Below, one piece after another: positions 22,600-32,841 of a stretch of DNA of 64,000 bases. Each line of letters starts with the position of its first letter. The first letter of the stretch is position 1. Source of the DNA: Eustoma russellianum (taxonomy: Eukaryota; Streptophyta; Magnoliopsida; Gentianales; Gentianaceae). The translations under genes were made by a program, and so were the position numbers. The stretch spans positions 31,780,512 through 31,844,511 of the forward strand of contig AP025062.1 in NCBI GenBank assembly GCA_036186865.1, in the 5' to 3' direction. The notes under the pieces were generated by a model. The model searched no databases and was not told the DNA's origin. It was given only the letters and a program-made list of their open reading frames with translations.

Positions 22600-23667
22600 C
22601 TACATCGTAGCCTCCTGCACATCAGTGTCTGTCATGATATGTACATGGGCATTTGTTCGTGGCTTCACCCTCGGCTGCTGAGCCGCTTCTCCTGGAGTAT
22701 TTTTCTTCATCTCCGGATAGTCCCTGATCGTATGACTCACCAGTCCACATCGGTAACATGCTCCCGCAAGCTTTCTACGCTCGCCGACATGATTCCTATT
22801 GCAATATGGGCAAGCTCCCACAGTCTGTTGAACCACTGAATTTTGCACTGGGGGTCTCTGAAACTTCCCGACTGGACCCCTCTTTGGAATCTTGACCCAA
22901 CGTCTGGGTCTGCCACCAACTCTAACCTCCTCTCTTCATCTCTTGACTATATCAGACAATCCCTCACTAACTGCTCGCGCTGCCACCCTGCGAAAGTTGC
23001 TCTCAACTTGAAAACACGCATCCAACATGTCCTCGTAAGTTTTCATTCCCGCGTTCACTATTGCCGACTGTATCCTTGAGTCCAAACCCCTCTCGAACTT
23101 CGTCATCTTAAGGTGATTATCAGACATAATCGCAGGGACAAACTTACCCAAGGCATGGAAACGATCCACATACTCCGACACCGTCATCCTCCCTTGCTCC
23201 AATCTATCAAACGCTCTTATCTTGTCCAATATCGCAGTCTCCGGCACGTATTACTTTAGGAAAACATCACAGAACTGGGCCCGCGAGATAGGTGGGGTCA
23301 TTCTCAACACCATTCCGGCCCACCATTCGCCCGCTTTGCCACATAGAAGTGGTGTGGCCACATCTACCTTTATCTCTTCAGGCACTTGCACCAACCAAAA
23401 ACATTTCTCCACCTCAGCCAACCAGTGTTGAGCATCCTCAAGATCAGTACATCCTCCAAACTCCGGAACTCTCATCTTCCTCATCTCTCCATAGAAGAAC
23501 CGGATATTATGCTATGGTGGTGGAGGAGGCGGAGGATGCTGCTGCTGAGCAAACCCTTATGCGATCACCGTTAGTGCATCAGTGAGCACCTGGGGTAAAA
23601 CCACTTGTGGTGGCTGATTCTCCTGTCCGTTGTCAGATTTTCCTGTATTATCACTTCTTGGTGGCAT
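22600..23667 (-). pseudogene. gag: gypsy B unit 2 gag, multiply broken
   Basis: Start ATG 23667 corresponds to the unit 1 start. There are in-frame stops in the Gln/Pro-rich part (two, near 23560 and 23515), after VFLK (about 23250), and after VKR (about 22935). Later pieces keep gag similarity (23247-22936, 22848-22600). In the zinc knuckle the final Cys is Tyr (CYRCGLVSHTIRDY), so even an uninterrupted copy would have a damaged nucleocapsid finger. Confidence 0.9.
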
Positions 23668-23933
23668 TTTCTCTGAAAGGTCAGCGTTCCATTAGCAATT
23701 AGTTGATACAAGATACTGTTGAAAGCTTGTATGTGTAAGAATGGGTGGGGTATGAAATAAATGACTATTAAAGAATTAGATGATAAACGCGCTCACACAC
23801 ATTCAACCCTGATCATACTTAAATTCTAAAGAACTCAGCACTTATAGCTAAGGATCTAACTTAAGGGAAAATCATATCTTAAATTGCTAAAAGATCATGA
23901 ACCTAAGTTTCCGAGATAGATTTGAAACCTAGG

Positions 23934-23944
23934 CTCTAATACCA
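23934..23944 (-). promoter_or_regulatory. primer binding site of gypsy B unit 2, one mismatch
   Basis: On the - strand it reads TGGTATTAGAG against TGGTATCAGAG in unit 1, so one base differs within the tRNA-complementary part. Confidence 0.75.
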
Positions 23945-23946
23945 CC

Positions 23947-26570
23947 TGTAGCGCCCCGGCCTGATACTGGCATCGGAACCAGTGCACCCGCTGTAGTCTA
24001 CTACGAGGACAATGAAGCGTCAAAGTAGATCAAGCGTACGTCACTCATGACGTAAGATAAATTAGCGGAAACGTCGTAAAACTTAAAACTTACATCAATG
24101 TATCTCAAGAAATACAGCGGAATAAAATGTGTTCAGTTAAGGGTCTAACATGTCCTCCAGCACAACATAATAAACATCGAGTCTTCCAACTTAAAGAGAA
24201 TAATCAAAAATCTATCTACTTCTATGACCGTCATCCCATTGAGCCCACTCGCCATCGTCTTCGACAAATATCATCTCATACTTTGGCTCACCTGAAAAGG
24301 AAATGGAGTATTTGTTCTTAGCGAAAAACATCGCCAGCAAGTAACCCGTCTATACACCTTACCGGATCACACACGACGAGTCACCAGTGTATAAGTCATT
24401 GCCCAAAATAAGGTGCTCGGGTTAGCCAATAGCATCTTTATAACAATTCCCCAAAGCATATAATACACATAAATGGTACACGGATACGAGAACAAACATG
24501 TAACTAAAATAACGTATCAGATAAACAGAACATAAGCTAGTCACATTTCTTGCATGTCAAATCCTATGCTTCGTGTATCATGATGCATGTACTTCTTTAA
24601 AACCACACACAGAACCCATGCATGTGACTTCTTTCGTAAACATGCTATGCGTGTCATTTCATAAAACTTTTCATATTCTTCGCGTAGCAGAACTTTATCC
24701 CCTCTGGGTGATCAGTCTAAAACAAAAAGAACTTTATACCCCGTGCTGAAAGGTCCACGGCCCCATCACATATAACTTTATACCCTATGCTGAAAGGTCC
24801 ACGACCCCATTACATATATCATATATCCGTGCTAATAGGTCCACGGCCCCATAAAATACTTTATACCCTGCTATTGATTCACAGGTCACGCTTTTATACC
24901 CTGCTTTCGTAGGCGTGACTTTTATACCCTGCGATCAACCAGCAGCCATAGTTTGCCTTTCGAAAACTTTAATCTTCTTCTTGTAAATGCATGTTCTTTT
25001 GCAAAGCAAATCTCATGTCAAATGCAAAGTGTTCATGTCATGATGCAGGATGCTCATGCAACTTCGTATCAAACAAGTAAGATACACACACATCTTACAT
25101 ATCAAGTACATGGTCTTGCACTTCAAACACTCCATGCTCGTACCTTTCGAAGTCCGTTCGTGTCACCAACTCACTTGGGACTCATTCTTATCCTTACTTA
25201 ATCAAACTTAACATCTATTCTTCAAGTACACCTCAAATACTCTTGCATTTTGTGATCAAAGGAAAAGAACAGAGTTATTACACATACATAGGGCACCTAA
25301 TAGGTCAAAAAGACTTCCAGTACACTTGGAACGCCTACTTGAGGCATCTAAAGTGACACAAGGCGCCTATACTAGGCGTTTGAAGTGTTCGGGAATGTGC
25401 TGGCATACATCAAACGCCTACATGAAGCGCCTTATGTGACATCGAACGCTTTTAGAGGTGTTCGAAGTGTTCTGGAATGTGCTGTAACACATCGAACGCC
25501 TACATGAAGCGCCTAATGTAGGTGTTCAAAGTGTACGGAGATGCACTGAGACACATTGAACGCCTACTTTAGGCACCTAATGTGACTTGAAGCGCCTAAA
25601 GTAGGTGTTCGAAGTGTTCTGACGGTTCCAAAACTGCAATTTTCTGCAGTAACTTCCCTCCATCATCTTCCTCAATCACTCCTTTCAACTTAACACCTCA
25701 AATTCAATCTTACATTCTGATCTCCATCATGCACAACAAACTACAAACGCAGTTTGATTCTTACCTCTAGCAGTTTGTATCAACCTTACGCCTTCTATTA
25801 TTCCAATCTCCAGATGTATCACCAATCTTCTACCCCATATTCAACTTACATCACATTCTTCTCTATCTCTTCAAACCTTCTTCAACTCATCTCCATCACC
25901 TAAAGCAACCTTTAGAAACATTACATGTACCATAAACAATATTTACTACAAAGATGACACTTTAAGGGCATGTTTATCAACAATGACGTACAACATGAAT
26001 ACTTTCACATTTAGGCCCAAAGAACATGACTTTAAATCAAGCAAATAACAAAAAGTACATAGAGTAGAGCATGTAACATACACAATTCAAGATTACTAAT
26101 GTGTGATCCGAATTTTCTCTTTATAAGAACATAGGGCCTATTGTAACAAAATTTGCGTAAAGCGTATAGAAAGATTACTTGCCTTTGTTTCTAGTTAGGC
26201 TTACGAATGTACTGCAGAATTTCGGTAAGGATTGCACCTAGGTTGACCGCAAGTTCTTCTTCCTCTTCTTCTTCTTTCTCCTTTCTCCTTATCCTCTCTC
26301 TCTAGGCCTTTTTTCCTTCCTCTTTCTCTGTTTTCAAACGACCCCTTTAGTCTAATGGGGAGTTATACTCCTTTGTGTAACTCCCCCATCATTTAAGTGG
26401 GAAGGGGTATTTTGGGTATTTCAACATAACTTTCTTAATTTCACTATTTTGCTTATTTCTCACCTCTATTTTATCTACTCAGCCTCATAAACCTGTGCAT
26501 TTAATGAAATTATATTTAAAGTTGATTTCTAACTGTTGAAAGTCGTACTTAAAAGTTACGGGGTATGACA
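23947..26570 (-). repeat. LTR3 of gypsy B (2624 bp)
   Basis: It runs TGTAGCGCCC to GGTATGACA on the + strand and is the 5' LTR of unit 2. It shares the TATACCC block (24690-24940), the AGGCGCCT cassette (25310-25620) and the pyrimidine tract (26250-26310) with LTR2. Its right edge joins directly to a fragment of LTR C. Confidence 0.92.
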
Positions 26571-26830
26571 GTTTTCACCTCGGCTTTTTACTTATCTTTA
26601 GAGTATTTCAGTTGTTCATACTTGACCTGGTGGATTTCATTAGCTGTTGCACTTGTTCTACTTTCGGTGATTTAAATAAGACATTTATTTCTTTTTATTA
26701 TCATTTCTGCGAAAAATTTATACGTCCTTTCTGACGTGTAAAGAAGTTTGATCGACGCCTTATAGTCCTCGTAGCAGGCTACAGTGGGTGCACCGTTCAC
26801 GTTGCTAGGGTTCGAGAGCGTGGCGCTACA
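26571..26830 (+). repeat. 5' LTR end of element C
   Basis: From GTTTTCACCT to GGCGCTACA it aligns with 34941-35206, with a small indel near 26665. The rest of this LTR lies beyond tandem B, left of the window. Confidence 0.9.
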
Positions 26831-26832
26831 GA

Positions 26833-26844
26833 TGGTATCAGAGC
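26833..26844 (+). promoter_or_regulatory. primer binding site, element C
   Basis: TGGTATCAGAGC lies two bases after the LTR terminus; this is the initiator tRNA-Met type site. Confidence 0.88.
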
Positions 26845-27189
26845 TGAGGCTCTAGTTATACCTCATAAACGTAGGATTGACTAGATCACTTAGACTTAAG
26901 CTACGATCTTCTTCAAAATGACGATTTTACCCTTAAGCAACAAAATAGAGTTAAGTGATGATCCTAGATTTAAGCTATGACCGGGTTAAGCGGTACGAGG
27001 GTGAGCGATCGTTCCCTTGTGTAATTACTATTCTGCCCCTAAGTTTTTGCAGGAATTCTATAAACGACTGAATTTCCCAAATTACCCCTGAATCTTTGCA
27101 TGCAACCCCCTAAGTTAGAAATTCTCAAAATACCCTCTAGCTTAGCCTGTATTTAAATAAATATATTTTGACTGTTCTATGTTCCAGAA

Positions 27190-27490
27190 AAATGCTGGCA
27201 AGACGTGAACAAGCCGGTAATAAAGGAAATGGTGGTGAGAACCACTAGAATCAGAGGATCATCCCCAAGCACTTGGAGATGCCATAGTCACCATGACCAA
27301 CACCTTACTACAGTAACACCAGCTGTTGAACTAGCAGACACTGCCTCCACCACCACACTCGTACCGCAGATTCTTCGACAAAGAGTTGCGAAGGAGTGGT
27401 GGTACAACACAACTGACACCACCCATCTCTTATATCTGATTTCGGAATGAGTCCAAGAGGTATTACACACCGAGAGTACGATCTTCAAAG
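27190..27490 (+). pseudogene. trace of a gypsy gag start in element C
   Basis: CCAGAAAAATG (27182-27192) followed by MLARREQAGNKGNGGENH resembles in place and composition the start of the B-type gag (a MPPRRDNTG-like, basic Asn/Gly-rich leader). A stop follows after 18 codons and no capsid or zinc-knuckle motif can be traced further. The open stretches here (27205-27450) are in other frames and are not convincing genes. Confidence 0.4.
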
Positions 27491-27539
27491 AATGATTATA
27501 GATCCATGGCGGGAATATAGATTTAGGCCATGATATTCA

Positions 27540-27870
27540 GAATTAATTTATGATTTTGCCCTGAGTCACAATTTTAGACATAAGTGATTATTTGAACATA
27601 AGAAAAGATCACGAACATAGGTATTACTCTCAGTTATAAGGGATGATACTTAACATAAGTTACAATCTTAAACATAAGTAACGATTCTGATTAAGAGATG
27701 ACCTTGTACATAATTACTGAAGGTAGTCATAAGCGTTGATTATAGACTAAGCATGATTTTAGAAATAAGACATGATGTTAGACTTAAAAAGCGATGATAC
27801 TAAGAACAATCCCAAAAGTAAGTTATGACCTTAGACTTAAAGAGACGATCGGTGACGAAACACATATACT
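27540..27870 (+). repeat. degenerate ~20-bp periodic repeat in the leader/internal region of element C
   Basis: Strings such as ACATAAGTTACAATCTTAA, ACATAAGTAACGATTCTGA and AAGTTATGACCTTAGACTT recur with a loose period near 20 bp. A thinner version starts at 26880. No coding capacity is seen. Confidence 0.5.
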
Positions 27871-29698
27871 TAAGGTATCCCATGCAATTCTACCTTATCT
27901 AAGTTGATCATAACTCTTAAAGCCGTAACCTTAGTAACCCTAGTTGAATACTATATAATTAATTAGAATGAATCAAAATATTAACCAGAACACCTACTGC
28001 AAACGCTAGTGACATATTAATAGGTTAGGCAGTAACTCGGGCTGCTTCCCCACAACAACAACATGAGACTCGGTAACATCAGGCTAAAGTAAAACGGCCC
28101 TATATCCCTGTTTGAACAGTATCATCAGAGGAGACTTAGATTTAAGTTGAGACAATAGCTACAAATAAATGAAGTATCATAGCATGATAGATACTAAGAG
28201 ACGGTCTATATAGAAACAATAGAAACTAAGTAACGATTTATAAGCATTATAATCAGTAGCATTTAGTAAGAGAATCATAAAAAGGAATTTATAGTCTAGG
28301 GTTAAGATGTTGAAATTCAGAGTTGTTAAGTAGGACTGCGGTATTAATCTCATTAGAGATATTGATCGGTAGCAAAAGGCATGAATTGGCTATAACAAAT
28401 ACATGGGAATAATGAATCTTTACAAACGTTTTGTTAAGTGTTGATTTATAGAAACGTCGAGTTACTTGACTTGAATTTAGTAAGATTGAATTAAAATAGA
28501 GCTGACATGAACAAGTAGTGGTTCTTTTCATATGAATTATAATAAAAGTGGTGGTTCAAATAATTAAGTAACGAGGTACAGTAGATCAATGTGGCGTGCG
28601 GAAGCATGGTGAATTAGAATTTCTTAAGTCAATAAATAGTTAGTGTGCCATACCAGGTCTGAACAACTTAAGTGAAAGATTTATAAGAAATGGTGCATAG
28701 GTGTATTTTTTACTAACATTAAAGGGTGACGTAAAAAAAATTTTATACGAAGTATTGTACTATCATTTTTCAAGTAGTTAAAGTTTTCGTATAAGCATGT
28801 ACACCAAGACTTATTTTATACTCCAAAGGTATTTCAAAGATTTTACTACTAAACATTTCAACTAGTTCCAATTTTAGTGTATTACTTTACAAGGCTATTT
28901 GTATATCAACATAATGAAATTTCAACTACTCCGACAACTCTGGAAGGTAAATATATTTACATATTTCTTATATTTACATATTTCAAAGAACGACATATTT
29001 ACATATTTCTTATATTTCTCAAATTTTTGTTTAGCCAAATAAAGTTATTTGTCAACTATCGACATTGGAAGTATTGTATCATTAAATGCTTTTGAATAGA
29101 TTTATTTGCTTACGATGAACATATTTAATTTTGTGAAATGGAGATAGTTTCAGAATATATATACTCCTTTTTTTTTGAAAAAAAGAGAGAAATGCCTTAT
29201 CCAAATTATTTTATGAAACTTTATAATTGTTGAGTTTTCAATTGTTTCATTTTGCGAAACAAAACATAACTTTCAGAACTTGTATTTCTTTGGAACGAAA
29301 AAGACACCTTGCTCAAATAGTTTGGTAAAAGTTGTGTTTTAACTGTTTTAATGCAATTTCATCGAAATACTTTTGCAAAGTAAATTGTACCATTATCTTA
29401 CGAACGGTCATTTGAGACACCGCTGTGCGAAAACAAATATATGATACCGTGGGTGTTGTGTTTACAAAAATTAGAATGTATATCAATTCAAACAGTTAGA
29501 GCTATGGTTACGTAAACTACTTTAAATTGAAGGAAATATGTTCATGCACATACTTCGTATACTAGGTTCTTGAGAATGGTAAGTACACACAAATTGATTT
29601 TGAGACTTGATTCGTGTAATGAGTAATAAATTGAAGGACTTTATGGATATTTTGGACATGTAACTAGGAGATGAATCATATATGACTAGTTAAGAATT
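27871..29698 (+). other. AT-rich internal sequence of element C, nothing recognised
   Basis: There is no open frame with recognisable similarity on either strand. The sequence is AT-rich with several short homopolymer runs, and is read as decayed internal sequence of element C left of the LINE insertion. Confidence 0.5.
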
Positions 29699-29700
29699 CG

Positions 29701-31482
29701 GAACAAATCTTGTTAGCTCAGGAAATGGTGCATATTATAGACAGGCCAGTACGGGGGGGTCATGTTCTTATAAAACTTGATATGGCTAAAGCCTTTGACA
29801 GAGTAAACTGGACCTATCTGCGCAAAGTCATGTTGAAACTGGGATTTCATGAAAGGTTTGTTCGGCTTATTCTCAATAACTTGTCAGCTACACATTGTTC
29901 GGTGCTCATTAACGGAAAACCGGCGGGTTTTTTCCCTGTCTCAAGAGGGGTTAAGCAGGGAGATCCTCTATCTCCGCTACTTTTTATACTTGCGTCCGAA
30001 GGCTTTTCTCGCGGCCTAAATTCTTTGGTGCGTAATGGTACGATTGCTGGATTTCATGCAGGTCGAGTGCCTAAAATATCACATTTGGGATTTGCAGATG
30101 ACTTGGTCATTTTTATAAATGGATCAATGGGGAATTTACGTCGATTTCGCTCCTTTTTAGATGCTTATCAAAGTGCATCGGGCCAGCTAGTAAATTTTCA
30201 TAAGAGTCAAGTTGTTGTAAGTTCAGCTGTTTCTGGATCACGTGCATCCCAAGTTCTAGGCATACGGTTAGCCCAGCTGCCCATTAAATATTTGGGGTCA
30301 TTTTTATATAAAGGCATCAATCGGGCTTCCTATTGTACCGCCTTGCTTGCCCATTTTGATGCCAAACTGAATTCTTGGGCTTCCAAACTATTATCCTTTG
30401 CAGGAAGACTAGTTCTCATTCGGCATGTACTAGGATCTTTGCCTTTACATATTTTGGCAAGCTCAAAGCTCCCAAAAAGTTTTCTACACGAAATTCAAAG
30501 ACGAATGGCGAATTATCTTTGGAATGGTAGGTATCATTGGCGAGCTTCAGAGTCTATCTGTTGTTCTACTGAGTATGGAGGCCTTGGTATTCGCAATTTA
30601 GTCTTATTGCAGCAAGCTTATGATGGACTTCTGTGGTGGAGATATCATACTTCAAACACTCTTTGGGCGAAATATAGTAGAGCAAGATATGGAAGAAGGG
30701 AAGCAGTTTTGGCCCTCTTGTACGATTCTCCAACATGGAAACGAATTTGTCGTGTACATGCCTACATGGATCAGCAGGTCACCTATACGTCTGAAGGTGT
30801 TTTCTGGAATGCAGACAGTGAAGGCCAGTATTCAATTCGGTCAGCATATAGCCAGTTATGTGTCCATTTCCTTGACATTGATTGTCACACATTTATCTGG
30901 TGGCCAACTTTACCATCAGGAGCAAAAACATTCTTATGGAAACTTTGGAGAAGAGCATTGCCTTTGGTGGATAATTTTTGTGCATGGCAAACCGCATTTC
31001 TGTCACAATGTGTCTTCTGCAAGAATCACTCGGATAACCAAGATCACATCTTCCTCAGTTGTCCCTCTATAATGTCACTATGGCACGACATTTCTAGTTT
31101 ACTAGACGGACCATCTCCTCGTAGATCCACTATACAAGCATATCTCATACGATGGTGGAGAACCTCTTCTTCCGCTACAATGATAGGTCAGCTTCGTGCC
31201 ACTGTTCCAGCACTTGTTACCTGGGTCATTTGGAAGGAATATGCATCTATTCGGTTTGGCACAAACTCATTCTCGTATAGGCATATGTTTGAATGCGCCA
31301 GAGAACAAATATACACATGGTGTTTATCAATTAAAGGGCGGAAATTTTCCCAATCCCTACCACAGCTGATCACTCGAAGATTTTCCCCTCTTTGCTTCAG
31401 CGACGGCATCGACTTGTGCGTTGGAAACTACCCCCCTCCGGTCGGTTCAAGCTCAACGTTGATGCTTCAGTGGGAAGGCTAG
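29701..31482 (+). pseudogene. LINE ORF2: reverse transcriptase and zf-RVT region (5'-truncated)
   Basis: The open frame, counted from Met 29710, has the RT palm motifs KLDMAKAFDRVNW (22-34), RGVKQGDPLSPLLF (79-92) and the catalytic HLGFADDLVIF (125-135). A thumb/connection region and a Cys/His segment (CVFCKNHSDNQDHIFLSC) typical of zf-RVT follow. The endonuclease and ORF1 are missing through 5' truncation. The frame stops at 31480-31482, with the RNase H domain continuing in another frame. Confidence 0.9.
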
Positions 31483-31912
31483 GTTCTGCTTCTGGTGCCA
31501 TTCTGCGGAATGATTTGGGAGAATTCATATCGGGTATCACCTTTTCTCTTCGTCTACTTCGCCTCTGAGGGCGGAGCTCAAGGCGTTGACGTACAGCTTG
31601 TTGTTCTATATGCCCCATTATGATAGACTGGTTGTGGAGACCGATTGCAAAGTGCTTTTGGCATGTTTATCGAATATAGAACGCTACACTGGTCCTTTGC
31701 AGAGTGATCTACGTCGTGCCACAAGCTTCCTTTGTCTAAATGCTTCTACGCTGCAATATTGTCCGCGTGAAACAAATATAGCAGCACATTCCTTGGCAAG
31801 ATATGGTCTTTCGGCATCGGGTGCACTTACAGTCCATTTACTCGCTGATTTGCCATGCGAAGTTCGGGGAGCAATTCTATTGGACATATCGACACCCCAT
31901 TTACGTCTTTGA
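31419..31912 (+). pseudogene. LINE RNase H domain, frame-shifted
   Basis: In a different frame from the RT, the segment around RFKLNVDASVGR (about 31440) begins an RNase H (RVT_3) fold. It shifts frame again near 31565. The piece 31586-31912 carries VVETDCKVLLACL and the end of the domain with CPRETNIAAHSLAR. This is the plant LINE RNase H, here in two frames and not translatable as a unit. Confidence 0.8.
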
Positions 31913-32114
31913 TCGATGTCTCCCATTGGGTTAGCTTTCTTGCGATCTTGTTGCCGATATCACATGTTGATATAGGCAACGACGGTATGCATTCTATCTA
32001 TACATTTTCTCTTGCTTCTTCTTGCCATTTGTTTACAGATAAAGCGTTCTTTATTCTTTATACGAGGTTCATTGACGCCTTTCCTACATGCCAACAAAGC
32101 ATCAAGACATGAAA

Positions 32115-32145
32115 GTTGCCTGTATTCGTGGTGAATACAGGCAAC
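32115..32145 (+). other. perfect 13-bp hairpin in the LINE 3' region
   Basis: GTTGCCTGTATTC and its exact complement flank a 5-base spacer. GGCAACGAC strings lie on both sides (near 31975 and 32161). It sits in the noncoding tail between RNase H and the A-rich end. Confidence 0.7.
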
Positions 32146-32458
32146 AGGGACAGCGCTCTTGGCAACGACATCTACAACGCCATCACCATCGCCAATGATA
32201 TTCACATCACTGAAGAAGTTCATCACTACATAAAATACATACTGTCTATTCGGTTTTCGCATTTTCTTTCTCAAAATTTGTTCTTTCTTTTACATTGCTT
32301 TTCTTTTTCTGGCACATGAACTATAGCACATTCATATAATTCGTTTTAATTATGTAGGAGAGTCTCCTACAAGACATATAACCACGGTATTCCTCCGCCA
32401 TAAGTGAGAGAAACATTAATAAAACGCCAGACGGTACCGCCCGTCTTTCACTAAAAAA

Positions 32459-32841
32459 GTTAAAGATTGTAGTACATCTAAGAACTGATTTTAGAGAGCT
32501 GCTGATGACCGCAGATACAAGTATGTTATACATTACGATTGGGTTATAGAATCCCCGTATGAGGACAATATCCTTAGGTTGATTCGATAATCATAGGTAG
32601 ATTAGGTTACAATCTAAAATAAGTGAAGAGAAAATGGATTAGAAATTACTTGTATGTATACAAGGAATGATTCTGAGGATTTAGCTCTATGTCAAGAAAG
32701 TGTAATGTGAACATATCAACATATGTAAGAGATGTATAGTTTGATCATTATCTAGGTGGATGAATCAAGTAGAATTATACTAAGTCATTGATGACACCAT
32801 ACGCAAGTTTCGAGGACGGAACTTTTTGTAATGGGGTAGAA
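32459..32841 (+). other. 3' internal remnant of element C with polypurine tract
   Basis: This is the continuation of C after the LINE. There is no coding sequence. It ends with the conserved stem-loop and the purine tract ATGGGGTAGAA next to the 3' LTR. Confidence 0.7.
32805..32824 (+). other. stem-loop beside the polypurine tract, element C
   Basis: AAGTTTCG-AGGA-CGGAACTT has the same position and loop as in gypsy B. One arm base differs, leaving a G-U or mismatch pair in the stem. Confidence 0.7.

Larger units (their letters stand above)
10315..26570 (-). mobile_element. tandem Ty3/gypsy chromovirus B (Tekay/Del type): three LTRs, two internal regions
   Basis: On the - strand the order from right to left is LTR3, internal region 2 (19097-23946), LTR2 (16451-19096), internal region 1 (11618-16450), and LTR1 (cut at 10314 by copia A). 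LTR2 is shared: it abuts the primer site of unit 1 on one side and the polypurine tract of unit 2 on the other, with no target duplication between units. The C-terminal chromodomain-like segment and the gag type place it in Tekay/Del (family knowledge). The right edge (26570/26571) falls inside the 5' LTR of element C, whose 3' LTR is uninterrupted at that point (34940/34941). Confidence 0.9.
29699..32458 (+). mobile_element. 5'-truncated plant L1-type LINE
   Basis: The sequence starts abruptly within ORF2 at EQILLAQEMVH, the usual LINE motif before the RT palm, and continues through RT, a zf-RVT region and RNase H. It ends with AATAAAAC, a small hairpin (AGACGG…CCGTCT, about 32430-32447) and a short A run. 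Flanks GTTAAGAATT (29689-29698) and GTTAAAGATT (32459-32468) look like an aged 10-bp target duplication with two mismatches. 5' truncation and an A tail are typical of target-primed reverse transcription. Confidence 0.8.

Noticed and set aside
26571..26830. Host promoter or gene end right of LTR3
   Set aside because: It matches the last part of LTR C and is followed by a tRNA primer site, so it is LTR sequence.
29689..32468. LINE as part of the coding region of element C
   Set aside because: The domain content is non-LTR (FADD RT, zf-RVT), the 5' end is abrupt, and a probable target duplication and A tail bound it.
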